NCBI GenBank assembly: GCA_003242275.1 | Contig: QGUX01000049.1 | Location: forward strand, 1-15,713 | Direction: 5' to 3' | Length of the DNA: 15,713 nt | Source of the DNA: Pseudomonadota bacterium | GTDB taxonomy: Bacteria; Pseudomonadota; Gammaproteobacteria; Steroidobacterales; Steroidobacteraceae | Part shown: in pieces, positions 1 through 7,971 of the stretch | Layout of the letters: each line of letters opens with the position of its first letter | Numbering within the stretch: position 1 is the stretch's first letter | Notes under the pieces: model-generated | What the model was told of the DNA's origin: nothing | Databases searched by the model: none | The model's input: the letters and a program-made list of their open reading frames with translations, nothing else | Translations under genes and position numbers: made by a program

Positions 1-127
1 CAGCGCGCCTATGAGCTGGCGCGCTGGCTGCACGGCTACAACTGGCATCGGCCGCATGCCAGCTTGGCAGGCCAGCCGCCCATCTCCAGAATCGGTCTCA
101 ACAGGAACAACCTGTTGAGACTCCACA
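1..127 (+). mobile_element. Right end of an IS481-family insertion sequence (partial)
   Basis: The window opens inside the 3' part of an IS481-type transposase gene. The element appears to stop at 127, where the sequence reads TTGAGACTCCACA. Its reverse complement, TGTGGAGTCTCAA, has the TGTG start that I recall for IS481 ends. It is followed at once by ACTAGC, which fits the NCTAGN target known for IS481. The left end and most of the element lie outside the window, so completeness cannot be judged. Confidence 0.7.
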
Positions 128-132
128 ACTAG
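1..132 (+). CDS. IS481-family transposase, C-terminal fragment (5' end outside window)
   Basis: Frame 1 is open from the first base to TAG at 130-132 and encodes the last 43 residues of a DDE transposase. The core NWHRPHASLAGQPPISR followed by a LNRNNLLRLHN tail is typical of the C-terminus of IS481-family transposases, which cut and join the element's ends. The catalytic DDE residues would lie upstream, outside the window. The stop codon lies within the presumed target site (ACTAGC, 128-133), so the element borrows its stop from the genome. Whether the gene is intact cannot be told. The family call is fairly sure; the exact element is unknown. Confidence 0.8.
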   Translation, partial: QRAYELARWLHGYNWHRPHASLAGQPPISRIGLNRNNLLRLHN

Positions 133-133
133 C
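128..133. other. Presumed IS481 target-site duplication (ACTAGC)
   Basis: ACTAGC directly abuts the inferred IS end and matches NCTAGN, the 6-bp sequence duplicated by IS481 and IS1002 insertion. The partner copy would lie left of the element, outside the window. CTAG is a rare tetranucleotide in GC-rich DNA, which makes its placement exactly at the boundary more convincing. Confidence 0.6.
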
Positions 134-158
134 CCGCTGCGGCCGGCGCGGGACCGCC

Positions 159-167
159 TGCTAGAAT
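159..167 (+). promoter_or_regulatory. Candidate extended -10 promoter of mlaA
   Basis: TGCTAGAAT holds a TAGAAT -10 box (162-167) with the upstream TG of an extended -10 element. No convincing -35 is seen about 17 bp upstream. The -10 ends only 6 bp before the mlaA ATG at 174, so transcription would begin at or next to the start codon and the mRNA would be nearly leaderless. No Shine-Dalgarno sequence precedes the ATG, which agrees with this. Confidence 0.45.
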
Positions 168-173
168 CGCCCG

Positions 174-956
174 ATGCAAGTCCGATCCCTCCTGCTGGCG
201 CTGCTGTGCGCGGCGCTCGTGCCCGCCTGCGCGACCCTTCCACCCGGCGAGCGCGATCCGCGCGACCCCTTCGAGCGCGTGAACCGCTCCGTCTACCGCT
301 TCAACGACACCCTGGACCGCAAGGTGGCGCGTCCGGTGGCGCGGGCCTACGTGAAGGTGACGCCGCAGCCGGTGCGCAGCGGCGTGAGCAATTTCTTCCG
401 CAACCTGAACTTGCCCACCGTGATGGTGAACAGCCTGCTGCAGGCCAAGCCGGTGGCCTTCCTCACCGAAACCCTGCGGCTGGTGGTGAACACCACCATC
501 GGTATCGGCGGCCTGTTCGATCCGGCCTCGCAGCTCGGCATTCCCTCCAGCGACGAGGACTTCGGCCAGACGCTGGGGCGCTGGGGCGTGCCGCCGGGAC
601 CCTACATGGTGCTGCCCGTGCTCGGCCCCTCCACGGCACGCGATTCAGTGGGCCTGGTGGGCGACCAGCTCACCGACCCGAAGTACTACCTGCTCGATGA
701 CTTCTGGGTCGGCTTCGGGATCACCGTGGCCGGCCTGATCGACACGCGCGCAGCCCTGCTCGGCACCGACGAGGTGCTGCAGCGCTCCTTCGACCCCTAC
801 GTCTTCATGCGCAATGCCTACCTGCAGCGGCGCGACTTCCAGGTGCGCGATGGCGCCGGCCAGGGCGATGCCGACGACTTCGAACTGTTCGAGTTCGAAG
901 AGGAGGAGGACGCGCCGATGGACGGCGGCACGGACGACGCCGCTCCGGAGCAGTAG
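174..956 (+). CDS. mlaA: MlaA (VacJ-like) outer-membrane phospholipid-transport lipoprotein
   Basis: MlaA sits in the outer membrane and removes phospholipids from the outer leaflet, passing them to periplasmic MlaC to keep membrane asymmetry. The 260-residue product has a lipoprotein signal peptide with lipobox VPAC (Cys19), and Ala20 at +2 suits outer-membrane sorting. The MlaA domain runs from about residue 30 to 225, with the hallmark DPFERVNRSVYRFND near its start and the conserved TIGIGGLFDPA and DFGQTLGRWG stretches. The length is close to that of E. coli MlaA (about 250). The C-terminus (from about residue 230) is very acidic, with a run of Glu and Asp. The gene is transcribed towards the mla operon on the other strand rather than with it, and an IS481 end lies 46 bp upstream. 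The only start with a plausible promoter is ATG 174; there is no clear ribosome binding site. Confidence 0.95.
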   Translation: MQVRSLLLALLCAALVPACATLPPGERDPRDPFERVNRSVYRFNDTLDRKVARPVARAYVKVTPQPVRSGVSNFFRNLNLPTVMVNSLLQAKPVAFLTETLRLVVNTTIGIGGLFDPASQLGIPSSDEDFGQTLGRWGVPPGPYMVLPVLGPSTARDSVGLVGDQLTDPKYYLLDDFWVGFGITVAGLIDTRAALLGTDEVLQRSFDPYVFMRNAYLQRRDFQVRDGAGQGDADDFELFEFEEEEDAPMDGGTDDAAPEQ

Positions 957-970
957 GGGCAACGGGATCC

Positions 971-995
971 CGCCGCCGGCGAGGCGCCGGTGGCG
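971..995. terminator. Hairpin between convergent mlaA and mlaB, probable bidirectional terminator
   Basis: The arms 971-981 and 985-995 pair over 11 bp with one G-T pair around a 3-base loop (AGG). It lies in the 43-bp gap between the mlaA stop (954-956) and the mlaB stop (1000-1002), where a shared terminator is expected. No T-run follows on either strand, so intrinsic termination is not certain. Confidence 0.5.
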
Positions 996-999
996 CGGC

Positions 1000-1314
1000 T
1001 CAGTCCGCCGGTCCGAGCACCGGCCCGGCGCCCGTCAGCGCCGCCAGCGCGCGCAGCCGCGCCGGCACGCCCTTGAACACCAGATCATTGCCCTGGTGGC
1101 GGCAATACGCCTTCCAGGCCACCAGCAGCGCCAGCCCGGCGCTGTCGGCGGCGTCCACGCCCGAAAGGTCGGCCTCGACGGCCGTGCCGAGCAGGCCGCC
1201 GGTCTCCAGCTCCTTCCACAGCCAGGGCGCGCTCTCCAGTGTCAGCGCGCCCGACAGCACGCAGCGCCCGCCGCCGCGGTCGGCAAGTTGTGAAATGCCG
1301 CCTGACGTACTCAA
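1000..1314 (-). CDS. mlaB: MlaB, STAS-domain subunit of the Mla ABC transporter
   Basis: MlaB is a small cytoplasmic STAS protein that binds the ATPase MlaF and is needed for assembly and activity of MlaFEDB. The 104-residue product carries the core VEADLSGVDAADSAGLALLVAW (split here as VEADLSGVDA and ADSAGLALL), with Ser where E. coli MlaB has a functionally important Thr in RVDTAGLALL. I chose TTG at 1312-1314, which overlaps the mlaC stop in a TTGA arrangement. A purine-rich AGGTGAAGG lies about 10 bases upstream, inside mlaC. The frame stays open farther upstream, but only as an overlap with mlaC coding sequence, which is not MlaB-like. It is the last gene of the mla operon and ends at the hairpin shared with mlaA. 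Confidence 0.88.
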   Translation of the reverse strand: MSTSGGISQLADRGGGRCVLSGALTLESAPWLWKELETGGLLGTAVEADLSGVDAADSAGLALLVAWKAYCRHQGNDLVFKGVPARLRALAALTGAGPVLGPAD

Positions 1315-1955
1315 GGCGCGGGCGCCTTCACCTGGCCCGACTCCAGCCGCGCGAGCAGCGCGTCGAGGCCCTTCTGGTCGATCTCGGCGCCGAAATCCTC
1401 GCGGAAGCTGCGCACGTAGCTGATGCCCTCGATCACCACGTCCCACACCTTCCAGCCCTGCGCGGTCTTGCGCAGGCTGTAGGACACCGCCACCGCGGCG
1501 CCGTTGGAACGGCGGATCTCGGTGTCGACGCTGGCGCGATCGGCGTTGGGATCGCCGCGGAAGGGCTTGATGCGCAGGTTGTCGGCGGTGAAGTCGAGCA
1601 GCGCATCGCCGTAGGTGGTCAGCAGCGACCTGTAGAAGGCGTCGACGAAGCGCTTCCTTTGCTCCGGCGTGGCCGTGCGCCAGTGCTTGCCCAGCACCTG
1701 CTGGGCCGCGTACTGCACGTCCACGTGCGGCAGGAACTTCTCGTCGATCACCTTGTAGAGCCCGCTGATGTCGCGCTTGTAGGCGGCACGGTTGGCGTCG
1801 AGGTCGGCCAGCAGCAGCTGGGCGCTGGTCTCCACCAGCCGGTGCGGGTTGGTGTTGTCGACGGCCGGCGCCTCGCCGGAGAAGGCGGGGGCCGACACCG
1901 ACAGCAGCAGCGCACCCACGAGGCCCGCGCGGCGCGTGATGGACATCGGATTCAT
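1311..1955 (-). CDS. mlaC: MlaC, periplasmic phospholipid-binding shuttle protein
   Basis: MlaC ferries single phospholipids through the periplasm between MlaA and the inner-membrane MlaFEDB complex. The 214-residue product has an N-terminal signal peptide (MNPMSITRRAGLVGALLLSV) with probable cleavage near AFSG, and then a MlaC domain: NPHRLVETSAQLLL, LPHVDVQYAAQQVLGKHWR, TATPEQRKRFVDAF and a C-terminal WKVWDVVIEGISYVRSFREDF. I prefer ATG 1953-1955 over the GTG six bases upstream, because AAGGAGG (1963-1969) is 7 bases from the ATG but almost touches the GTG. The mlaD stop lies just upstream (1958-1960). A twin-arginine pair in the signal peptide (TRRAG) resembles a weak Tat motif but lacks the usual Phe, so Sec export is more likely. 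Confidence 0.95.
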   Translation of the reverse strand: MNPMSITRRAGLVGALLLSVSAPAFSGEAPAVDNTNPHRLVETSAQLLLADLDANRAAYKRDISGLYKVIDEKFLPHVDVQYAAQQVLGKHWRTATPEQRKRFVDAFYRSLLTTYGDALLDFTADNLRIKPFRGDPNADRASVDTEIRRSNGAAVAVSYSLRKTAQGWKVWDVVIEGISYVRSFREDFGAEIDQKGLDALLARLESGQVKAPAP

Positions 1956-1957
1956 CG

Positions 1958-2440
1958 TCACTCCTCCTTGTTGCCGCCGCCGGCGATGGCCGAGAACAGG
2001 CGGTTGATCAGCTTCTCCAGCACCATCGCCGACTGCGTGTTCTCGATCAGGCTGCCCTGGGTGAGGTAGGTCTCCGATCCGCCGGCGTCCAGCGCCACGT
2101 ACTTGGCGCCCAGCAGGCCCGCCGTCTCGATGCTGGCCCAGCTGTCGTCCGGGATTTGCGAGTAGCGCTCGTCGATGGTCATGGTCACCACCGCGCGGTA
2201 GTCGCTCTGGTCGAAGCCCACGCTGGTCACCCGTCCCACCGTCACGCCCGCCATGCTCACCGGCGCTCCGGCCTGCAGGTCGCCGACGTTCTCGAAGCGC
2301 GCCACCACCTGGTAGCCCGAGGGCTGCGACAGCACGCCGAGCTTGCTGCCCGGCAGCTGGGTAGTCAGGAAGGCCAGCGCCGCAAAGCCCAGCAGCACGA
2401 ACAGGCCGGTGCCGATCTCGAGGCTGCGTTCGTTTCTCAT
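1958..2440 (-). CDS. mlaD: MlaD, MCE-domain substrate-binding subunit of the Mla transporter
   Basis: MlaD is anchored in the inner membrane and forms a hexameric ring over MlaE that exchanges lipid with MlaC. The 160-residue product has one N-terminal membrane segment (about residues 8-28, IGTGLFVLLGFAALAFL) and then a single MCE domain (about 43-120), with FENVGDLQAGAPVSMAGVTV and the conserved AGLLGAKYVAL. A C-terminal helix (about 135-152) is expected to line the central channel. It is slightly shorter than E. coli MlaD (183). The start ATG 2438-2440 has a weak GGAGA about 9 bases upstream. It is 39 bp downstream of mlaE, the widest gap in the operon, and almost abuts mlaC. Confidence 0.95.
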   Translation of the reverse strand: MRNERSLEIGTGLFVLLGFAALAFLTTQLPGSKLGVLSQPSGYQVVARFENVGDLQAGAPVSMAGVTVGRVTSVGFDQSDYRAVVTMTIDERYSQIPDDSWASIETAGLLGAKYVALDAGGSETYLTQGSLIENTQSAMVLEKLINRLFSAIAGGGNKEE

Positions 2441-2479
2441 GGATGCATTCTCCGCTGTGGCGCTGAACGGTCCCTTAAC

Positions 2480-3214
2480 CTAGAGAAAGGCGGCCGTCAG
2501 CATGTAGTCGAAAACCAGCACCAGCACCGAGGAGGAGATCACGGTACGGGTCGTGGCCAGGCCCACCCCCTCGGCCGTGGGCTGCGCGTGGTAGCCGTTG
2601 TACACGGCCATCAGGGTGCAGGTGGCGCCGAACACCAGCGACTTGACCAGACCCTCGTTGACGTCGGCGAAATCGACGCTGCGCTGCAGCTGGGACCAGA
2701 AGGTGCCCGGATCCACGCCCATCACCGACACGCCGATCAGCTGCGTGCCGAACAGGCCGAGGATGTCGAAGATGGCCACCAGCAGCGGCATCGCGATCAG
2801 CCCGCCCAGGAACCGTGGCGCGGCCACGTAGCGCATCGGATCCACCGCCATCACCTGCATGGCGGTGAGCTGGTCGGTGGCGCGCATCAGGCCGATCTCC
2901 GAGGCCAGCGAGGTGCCGGCGCGTCCGGCGAACAGCAGCGCGGTGAGCACCGGGCCCAGCTCCTTGACCAGCGCCAGGCCCGCGGCCACCCCCAGCGCGG
3001 ACTCGCTGCCGAAGCGCGCCAGCATGTCGGAGAAGGCCAGGCCCATGATCATGCCCACCACCAGGCCCGAGAGCATGATGATGATCAGCGAGCGCGCGCC
3101 GCTGTTGTAGATCTGGCGCACGATCAGCGAGGGCCGGCGCAGCGCCGGCACGCACGCGGCGATGAGCCGCAGGAAGAACAGCGCCACCGCGCCGACGGTG
3201 CGGATGGCGTTCAT
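2480..3214 (-). CDS. mlaE: MlaE, membrane permease of the Mla ABC transporter
   Basis: MlaE is the integral membrane subunit (MlaE/YrbE permease family), present as a dimer under the MlaD ring and driven by MlaF. The 244-residue product has an amphipathic N-terminal helix and about five hydrophobic segments. It carries the family hallmarks YNSGARSLIIIMLSGLVVGM, VKELGPVLTALLFAGRAG and the SEIGLMRATDQLTAMQVM coupling region, and ends FDYMLTAAFL. The length is typical (E. coli MlaE is 260). ATG 3212-3214 overlaps the mlaF stop as ATGA, and GGAGGG lies about 7 bases upstream, so translation is probably coupled. Confidence 0.95.
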   Translation of the reverse strand: MNAIRTVGAVALFFLRLIAACVPALRRPSLIVRQIYNSGARSLIIIMLSGLVVGMIMGLAFSDMLARFGSESALGVAAGLALVKELGPVLTALLFAGRAGTSLASEIGLMRATDQLTAMQVMAVDPMRYVAAPRFLGGLIAMPLLVAIFDILGLFGTQLIGVSVMGVDPGTFWSQLQRSVDFADVNEGLVKSLVFGATCTLMAVYNGYHAQPTAEGVGLATTRTVISSSVLVLVFDYMLTAAFL

Positions 3215-4104
3215 GGACGTCCCTCCCCGGCCGCCTGGTCGATGGGGTCGGCGCCGCGTGCGGGCCGGGCGGCGCGCGGCGGCCGGATGTCCGAGGCATC
3301 CAGCAGCGACTGGATGTAGTCGCCGGCCGGATAGTGGAACGACACCGGGCCGTCGGCATCGCCCTGCATGAACTGGCGCACGGCGGGATCGGTGCTGGCG
3401 TTCAGCTCGGGCGTGGTGCCCTGCGCCACCACGCGGCCGCCGGCCAGCAGGTAGCTGTAGTCGGCGATGCTGCCCACCTCGGCCACGTCGTGCGACACCA
3501 CGATGCTGGTGATGCCCAGCGCGTCGTTCAGGTGCTTGATCAGGCGCAGCACCACGCCCATGGACACCGGGTCCAGGCCCACGAAGGGCTCGTCGTAGAT
3601 CAGCACCTCGGGGTCGAGCACGATGGCGCGCGCCAGCGCCACGCGCCGCGCCATGCCGCCGGAGAGCTCCTGCGGCATCAGTTGCGCCGCGCCGCGCAGC
3701 CCGACGGCCTCGAGCTTCATCAGCACCAGCCGCCGCAGCACCGGCTCGGGCAGCCGCCCGTGCTCGCGCACCGGGAAGGCCACGTTCTCGAACACGTTCA
3801 TGTCGGTGAGCAGCGCGCCGTTCTGGAACAGCACGCCGAGCCGCCGGCGCAGCGCGAACAGGCCGCTGCGCGACAGGGTGGAGACTTCCTGGTCGAGCAC
3901 GCGCACCGTGCCCGCGTCCGCCCGCGCCTGCCCGGTGAGCAGGCGCAGCAGCGTGGTCTTGCCGGTGCCGCTGGGGCCCATCACCGCGGTGATGCTGCCC
4001 CGGCGCACCGACAGGTCCAGCCCGTCGAAGATCCGCCGCGGGCCCGCGCTGTAGCGGACCCCGCGGACATCGACCACCAGCGGGGTCGCCGACGCCTCGC
4101 TCAC
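3211..4104 (-). CDS. mlaF: MlaF, ATPase subunit of the Mla phospholipid ABC transporter
   Basis: MlaF hydrolyses ATP to power lipid movement through MlaE-MlaD. Visible motifs: Walker A GPSGTGKTT (residues 43-51), Q-loop Gln94 in LFQNGALL, signature LSGGM (147-151), Walker B VLIYDE (167-172) and switch His204. FQNGALLTDMNVFENVAFP is characteristic of MlaF among ABC ATPases. At 297 residues it exceeds E. coli MlaF (about 270), through a C-terminal tail rich in Ala, Arg and Pro after the SFHYPAGDY stretch. The MlaF C-terminus is known to reach the neighbouring subunit. The start is GTG (4102-4104), with no good Shine-Dalgarno, only 10 bp after the aldolase stop, so it probably depends on translation from upstream. 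Confidence 0.95.
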   Translation of the reverse strand: MSEASATPLVVDVRGVRYSAGPRRIFDGLDLSVRRGSITAVMGPSGTGKTTLLRLLTGQARADAGTVRVLDQEVSTLSRSGLFALRRRLGVLFQNGALLTDMNVFENVAFPVREHGRLPEPVLRRLVLMKLEAVGLRGAAQLMPQELSGGMARRVALARAIVLDPEVLIYDEPFVGLDPVSMGVVLRLIKHLNDALGITSIVVSHDVAEVGSIADYSYLLAGGRVVAQGTTPELNASTDPAVRQFMQGDADGPVSFHYPAGDYIQSLLDASDIRPPRAARPARGADPIDQAAGEGRP

Positions 4105-4114
4105 GTCAAGCGTC

Positions 4115-5008
4115 TCAGGTCTTCGACGCCTGGAAGATGCTCTCGATCGCCTGGTCGAGCGCCTGGTTGAACTCGGCGTCCGACTGCTGCGCGGTCAACC
4201 CCTCGGTGAGCGCGCGCGAGAAGCTGGCCACCACGCCGTTCTGCTTCGCCAGGCGGGCATTGGCCTCGGCGCGCGTGTAGCCGCCCGACAGCGCCACCAC
4301 CTTCAGCACGCGCGGGTGCTCGACGAGGTCGCGGTAGAAGTTGTCCACGTCGGGCAGGGTGAGCTTGAGCATCACCTGCTGGCCTTCCGGCAGCCGGTCG
4401 AGCTCCTTGAGGATTTCCTCCTTCAGCAGCTTCTCGGCACCGGCCTTGTCCGGGCACTTGATGTCCACCTCGGGCTCGACGATGGGCACCAGGCCGTGCG
4501 AGAGCACCTGCCGGGCCACCTCGAACTGCTGCGCCACCACGGCGCGGATGCCCCCGGCATTGGCCTGCTTGATCACCGAGCGCTCCTTGGTGCCGAAGAT
4601 GCCCTTGGCCTTCGCGCGCTCCAGCAGCGCGTCCAGGCCCGGCATGGGCTTCATCAGCTGCACGCCGTCGGCCTCCTCGGCCAGGCCCTTGTCGATCTTC
4701 AGGAACGGCACCACCTGCTTCCTCGTCCACAGGTACTCGGCGGTGGGCACCCCCTGGATGTCCCGGTCCATGGTCTGCTCGAACAGGATGGCGCCGATGA
4801 TGCGCTCGCCGTTGAAGGCCGGGCTGGTGATGATCCGCGTGCGCATGGCATGGATCAGGTCGAACATCCCGGCCTCGCCCGACCAGGAGTTCTCGGGGAT
4901 GCCATACAGCTTCAGCGCCTTCGGGGTGCTGCCGCCGCTCTGGTCCAGCGCCGCGATGAAACCGGGCTGGTTCCTGATCCGGGCGGCCTGCTGCTCGAAA
5001 TTGCTCAT
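4115..5008 (-). CDS. fda: Class I fructose-bisphosphate aldolase
   Basis: The enzyme reversibly cleaves fructose 1,6-bisphosphate to glyceraldehyde 3-phosphate and dihydroxyacetone phosphate through a Schiff base, in cytoplasmic glycolysis and gluconeogenesis. The 297-residue product matches the short bacterial class I type (as in Staphylococcus, 296 residues). It has [13 protein letters not shown] near the N-terminus, FLKIDKG (about 102-108), IVEPEVDI (176-183), the expected Schiff-base lysine Lys215 in VMLKLTLP, and the phosphate-loop [15 protein letters not shown] 5006-5008 is preceded by AAGGA at a good distance. A TTGCCT-N17-TAACAT promoter lies upstream. Only 10 bp separate its stop from mlaF, with no terminator between, so it probably leads the mla transcript. 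Class II aldolases share no sequence with this protein. Confidence 0.95.
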   Translation of the reverse strand: MSNFEQQAARIRNQPGFIAALDQSGGSTPKALKLYGIPENSWSGEAGMFDLIHAMRTRIITSPAFNGERIIGAILFEQTMDRDIQGVPTAEYLWTRKQVVPFLKIDKGLAEEADGVQLMKPMPGLDALLERAKAKGIFGTKERSVIKQANAGGIRAVVAQQFEVARQVLSHGLVPIVEPEVDIKCPDKAGAEKLLKEEILKELDRLPEGQQVMLKLTLPDVDNFYRDLVEHPRVLKVVALSGGYTRAEANARLAKQNGVVASFSRALTEGLTAQQSDAEFNQALDQAIESIFQASKT

Positions 5009-5047
5009 GAGTTGTCCTTGGAAATGAGTCTGGCAAGCGGGAAGCGC

Positions 5048-5076
5048 ATGTTAGGGTGCGCCAGATGCCGAGGCAA
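5048..5076 (-). promoter_or_regulatory. Candidate sigma70-type promoter of the aldolase-mla operon
   Basis: On the minus strand TTGCCT (5071-5076) and TAACAT (5048-5053) are 17 bp apart. Each matches four of six consensus positions, including the most important T, A and final T of the -10. The expected start is near 5041, giving a leader of about 30 bases that includes the AAGGA ribosome binding site of the aldolase gene. Confidence 0.5.
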
Positions 5077-5210
5077 ATTCGCCGGGCGCGCGTACCCTTC
5101 CCCGGAGCGCTCGCAACGGCCTGATTGGACGGCAGATTGCGCGCTGCACGATGCGCCGGTGTCCCGGCCGGCGGCCACCCGGGAACGAGCTCCCCGGGGC
5201 GCCGGTGGCG

Positions 5211-5239
5211 ATGACAGGCGGGGTATATGGGACTAAAAT
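5211..5239 (+). promoter_or_regulatory. Candidate sigma70-type promoter of the suf operon
   Basis: ATGACA (5211-5216, five of six to TTGACA) and TAAAAT (5234-5239, five of six to TATAAT) are separated by exactly 17 bp. Transcription would start near 5246, giving a leader of roughly 38 bases before the GTG start of sufR. The -10 lies inside the palindrome at 5225-5249, so a bound regulator would block RNA polymerase. Confidence 0.65.
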
Positions 5240-5249
5240 TGTCCTGTAT
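5225..5249. promoter_or_regulatory. IscR-like (Rrf2-family) operator over the suf -10 box
   Basis: Two half-sites, ATATGGGAC (5225-5233) and GTCCTGTAT (5241-5249), face each other across 7 bases TAAAATT. The second half reads ATACAGGAC on the other strand, so both fit ATAYRGGAC. The overall size (25 bp), the outer ATA...TAT and the inner GAC...GTC around an A/T centre match the layout of the E. coli IscR type 1 site (ATA-SYY-GACT-RWWW-YAGTC-RRS-TAT). The likely ligand is the Rrf2 protein encoded just downstream, which would repress its own operon. Binding is inferred, not shown. Confidence 0.65.
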
Positions 5250-5283
5250 TGGACCCCCGCCCACTCACCCACCGGATCCCGCC

Positions 5284-5760
5284 GTGCTACGCATCAGCAA
5301 ACTGACGGACTACGCCACCGTGATCCTCGCGATGCTGGCGCGCGAGGACGGCGAGCGCCGGGCGGCGGCCGACATCGCCCGCCAGTGCCAGCTTGCGCTG
5401 CCCACGGTCAGCAAGCTGCTCAAGCAGCTGCACCGGGCGGGGCTGGTGGACTCCACCCGTGGCTTCAGGGGCGGCTACCGCCTCGCCCGCCCGGCGCGGC
5501 AGATCAGCGCCGCGGCCATCCTGGACGCGCTGGAGGGCCCGCTGGCCATCACCGAGTGCGCCACCGGCGCGCACAGCCGCTGCGACCTGCAGGCCAGCTG
5601 CGCCGTGGGCGGCAGCTGGCAGCGCATCAACCAGGCCATCCGCCAGTCGCTGGAGGAGATCACGCTGGCCGAGCTGGCCGGCCTGGAAAGCAACCCGCGG
5701 CATTTCGCCCTGTTCGACGTGCGCCTGCGCAACGGCGTGGTGGCGGGCGCCAACCGATAG
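5284..5760 (+). CDS. sufR: Rrf2-family SUF operon regulator (SufR/IscR-like)
   Basis: A 158-residue transcription factor of the Rrf2 family, probably an iron-sulfur sensor that represses the suf operon when clusters are plentiful. The N-terminal winged helix (about 1-65) contains [18 protein letters not shown], the recognition region [17 protein letters not shown] and the wing [13 protein letters not shown] cluster-binding region follows, with Cys92, Cys100 and Cys106 (CX7CX5C) where E. coli IscR has CX5CX5C. I start it at GTG 5284: it gives the usual [11 protein letters not shown]-terminus, while the in-frame ATG at 5227 lies inside the operator and upstream of the predicted transcription start. 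It lies 7 bp before sufB. It belongs to the SUF regulator branch seen in xanthomonads and relatives, and is unrelated to the cyanobacterial SufR. Confidence 0.9.
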   Translation: MLRISKLTDYATVILAMLAREDGERRAAADIARQCQLALPTVSKLLKQLHRAGLVDSTRGFRGGYRLARPARQISAAAILDALEGPLAITECATGAHSRCDLQASCAVGGSWQRINQAIRQSLEEITLAELAGLESNPRHFALFDVRLRNGVVAGANR

Positions 5761-5767
5761 GATTCCC

Positions 5768-7967
<2,200 letters not shown>

Positions 7968-7971
<4 letters not shown>

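Noticed and set aside
1315..1446. N-terminal extension of mlaB
   Set aside because: It overlaps mlaC coding sequence and encodes an Arg/Gly-rich stretch unlike any STAS protein.
1902..1955. Tat signal in MlaC (twin arginine TRRAG)
   Set aside because: The hydrophobic consensus after the arginines is missing, and MlaC is normally a Sec substrate, so this is treated as chance.
1956..1961. GTG start of mlaC at 1959-1961
   Set aside because: It nearly touches the AAGGAGG, while the ATG at 1953-1955 has proper spacing.
2156..3319. Plus-strand 387-codon frame opposite mlaD, mlaE and the start-distal end of mlaF
   Set aside because: It is a His/Arg/Gln-rich shadow of confident minus-strand Mla genes.
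5051..5272. Small minus-strand frame between the aldolase gene and sufR
   Set aside because: It crosses both predicted promoters and the operator, has no ribosome binding site and no recognisable features.
5227..5283. Upstream ATG start for the Rrf2 regulator
   Set aside because: It lies inside the operator and before the predicted transcription start, and would add a Pro-rich stretch absent from the family.
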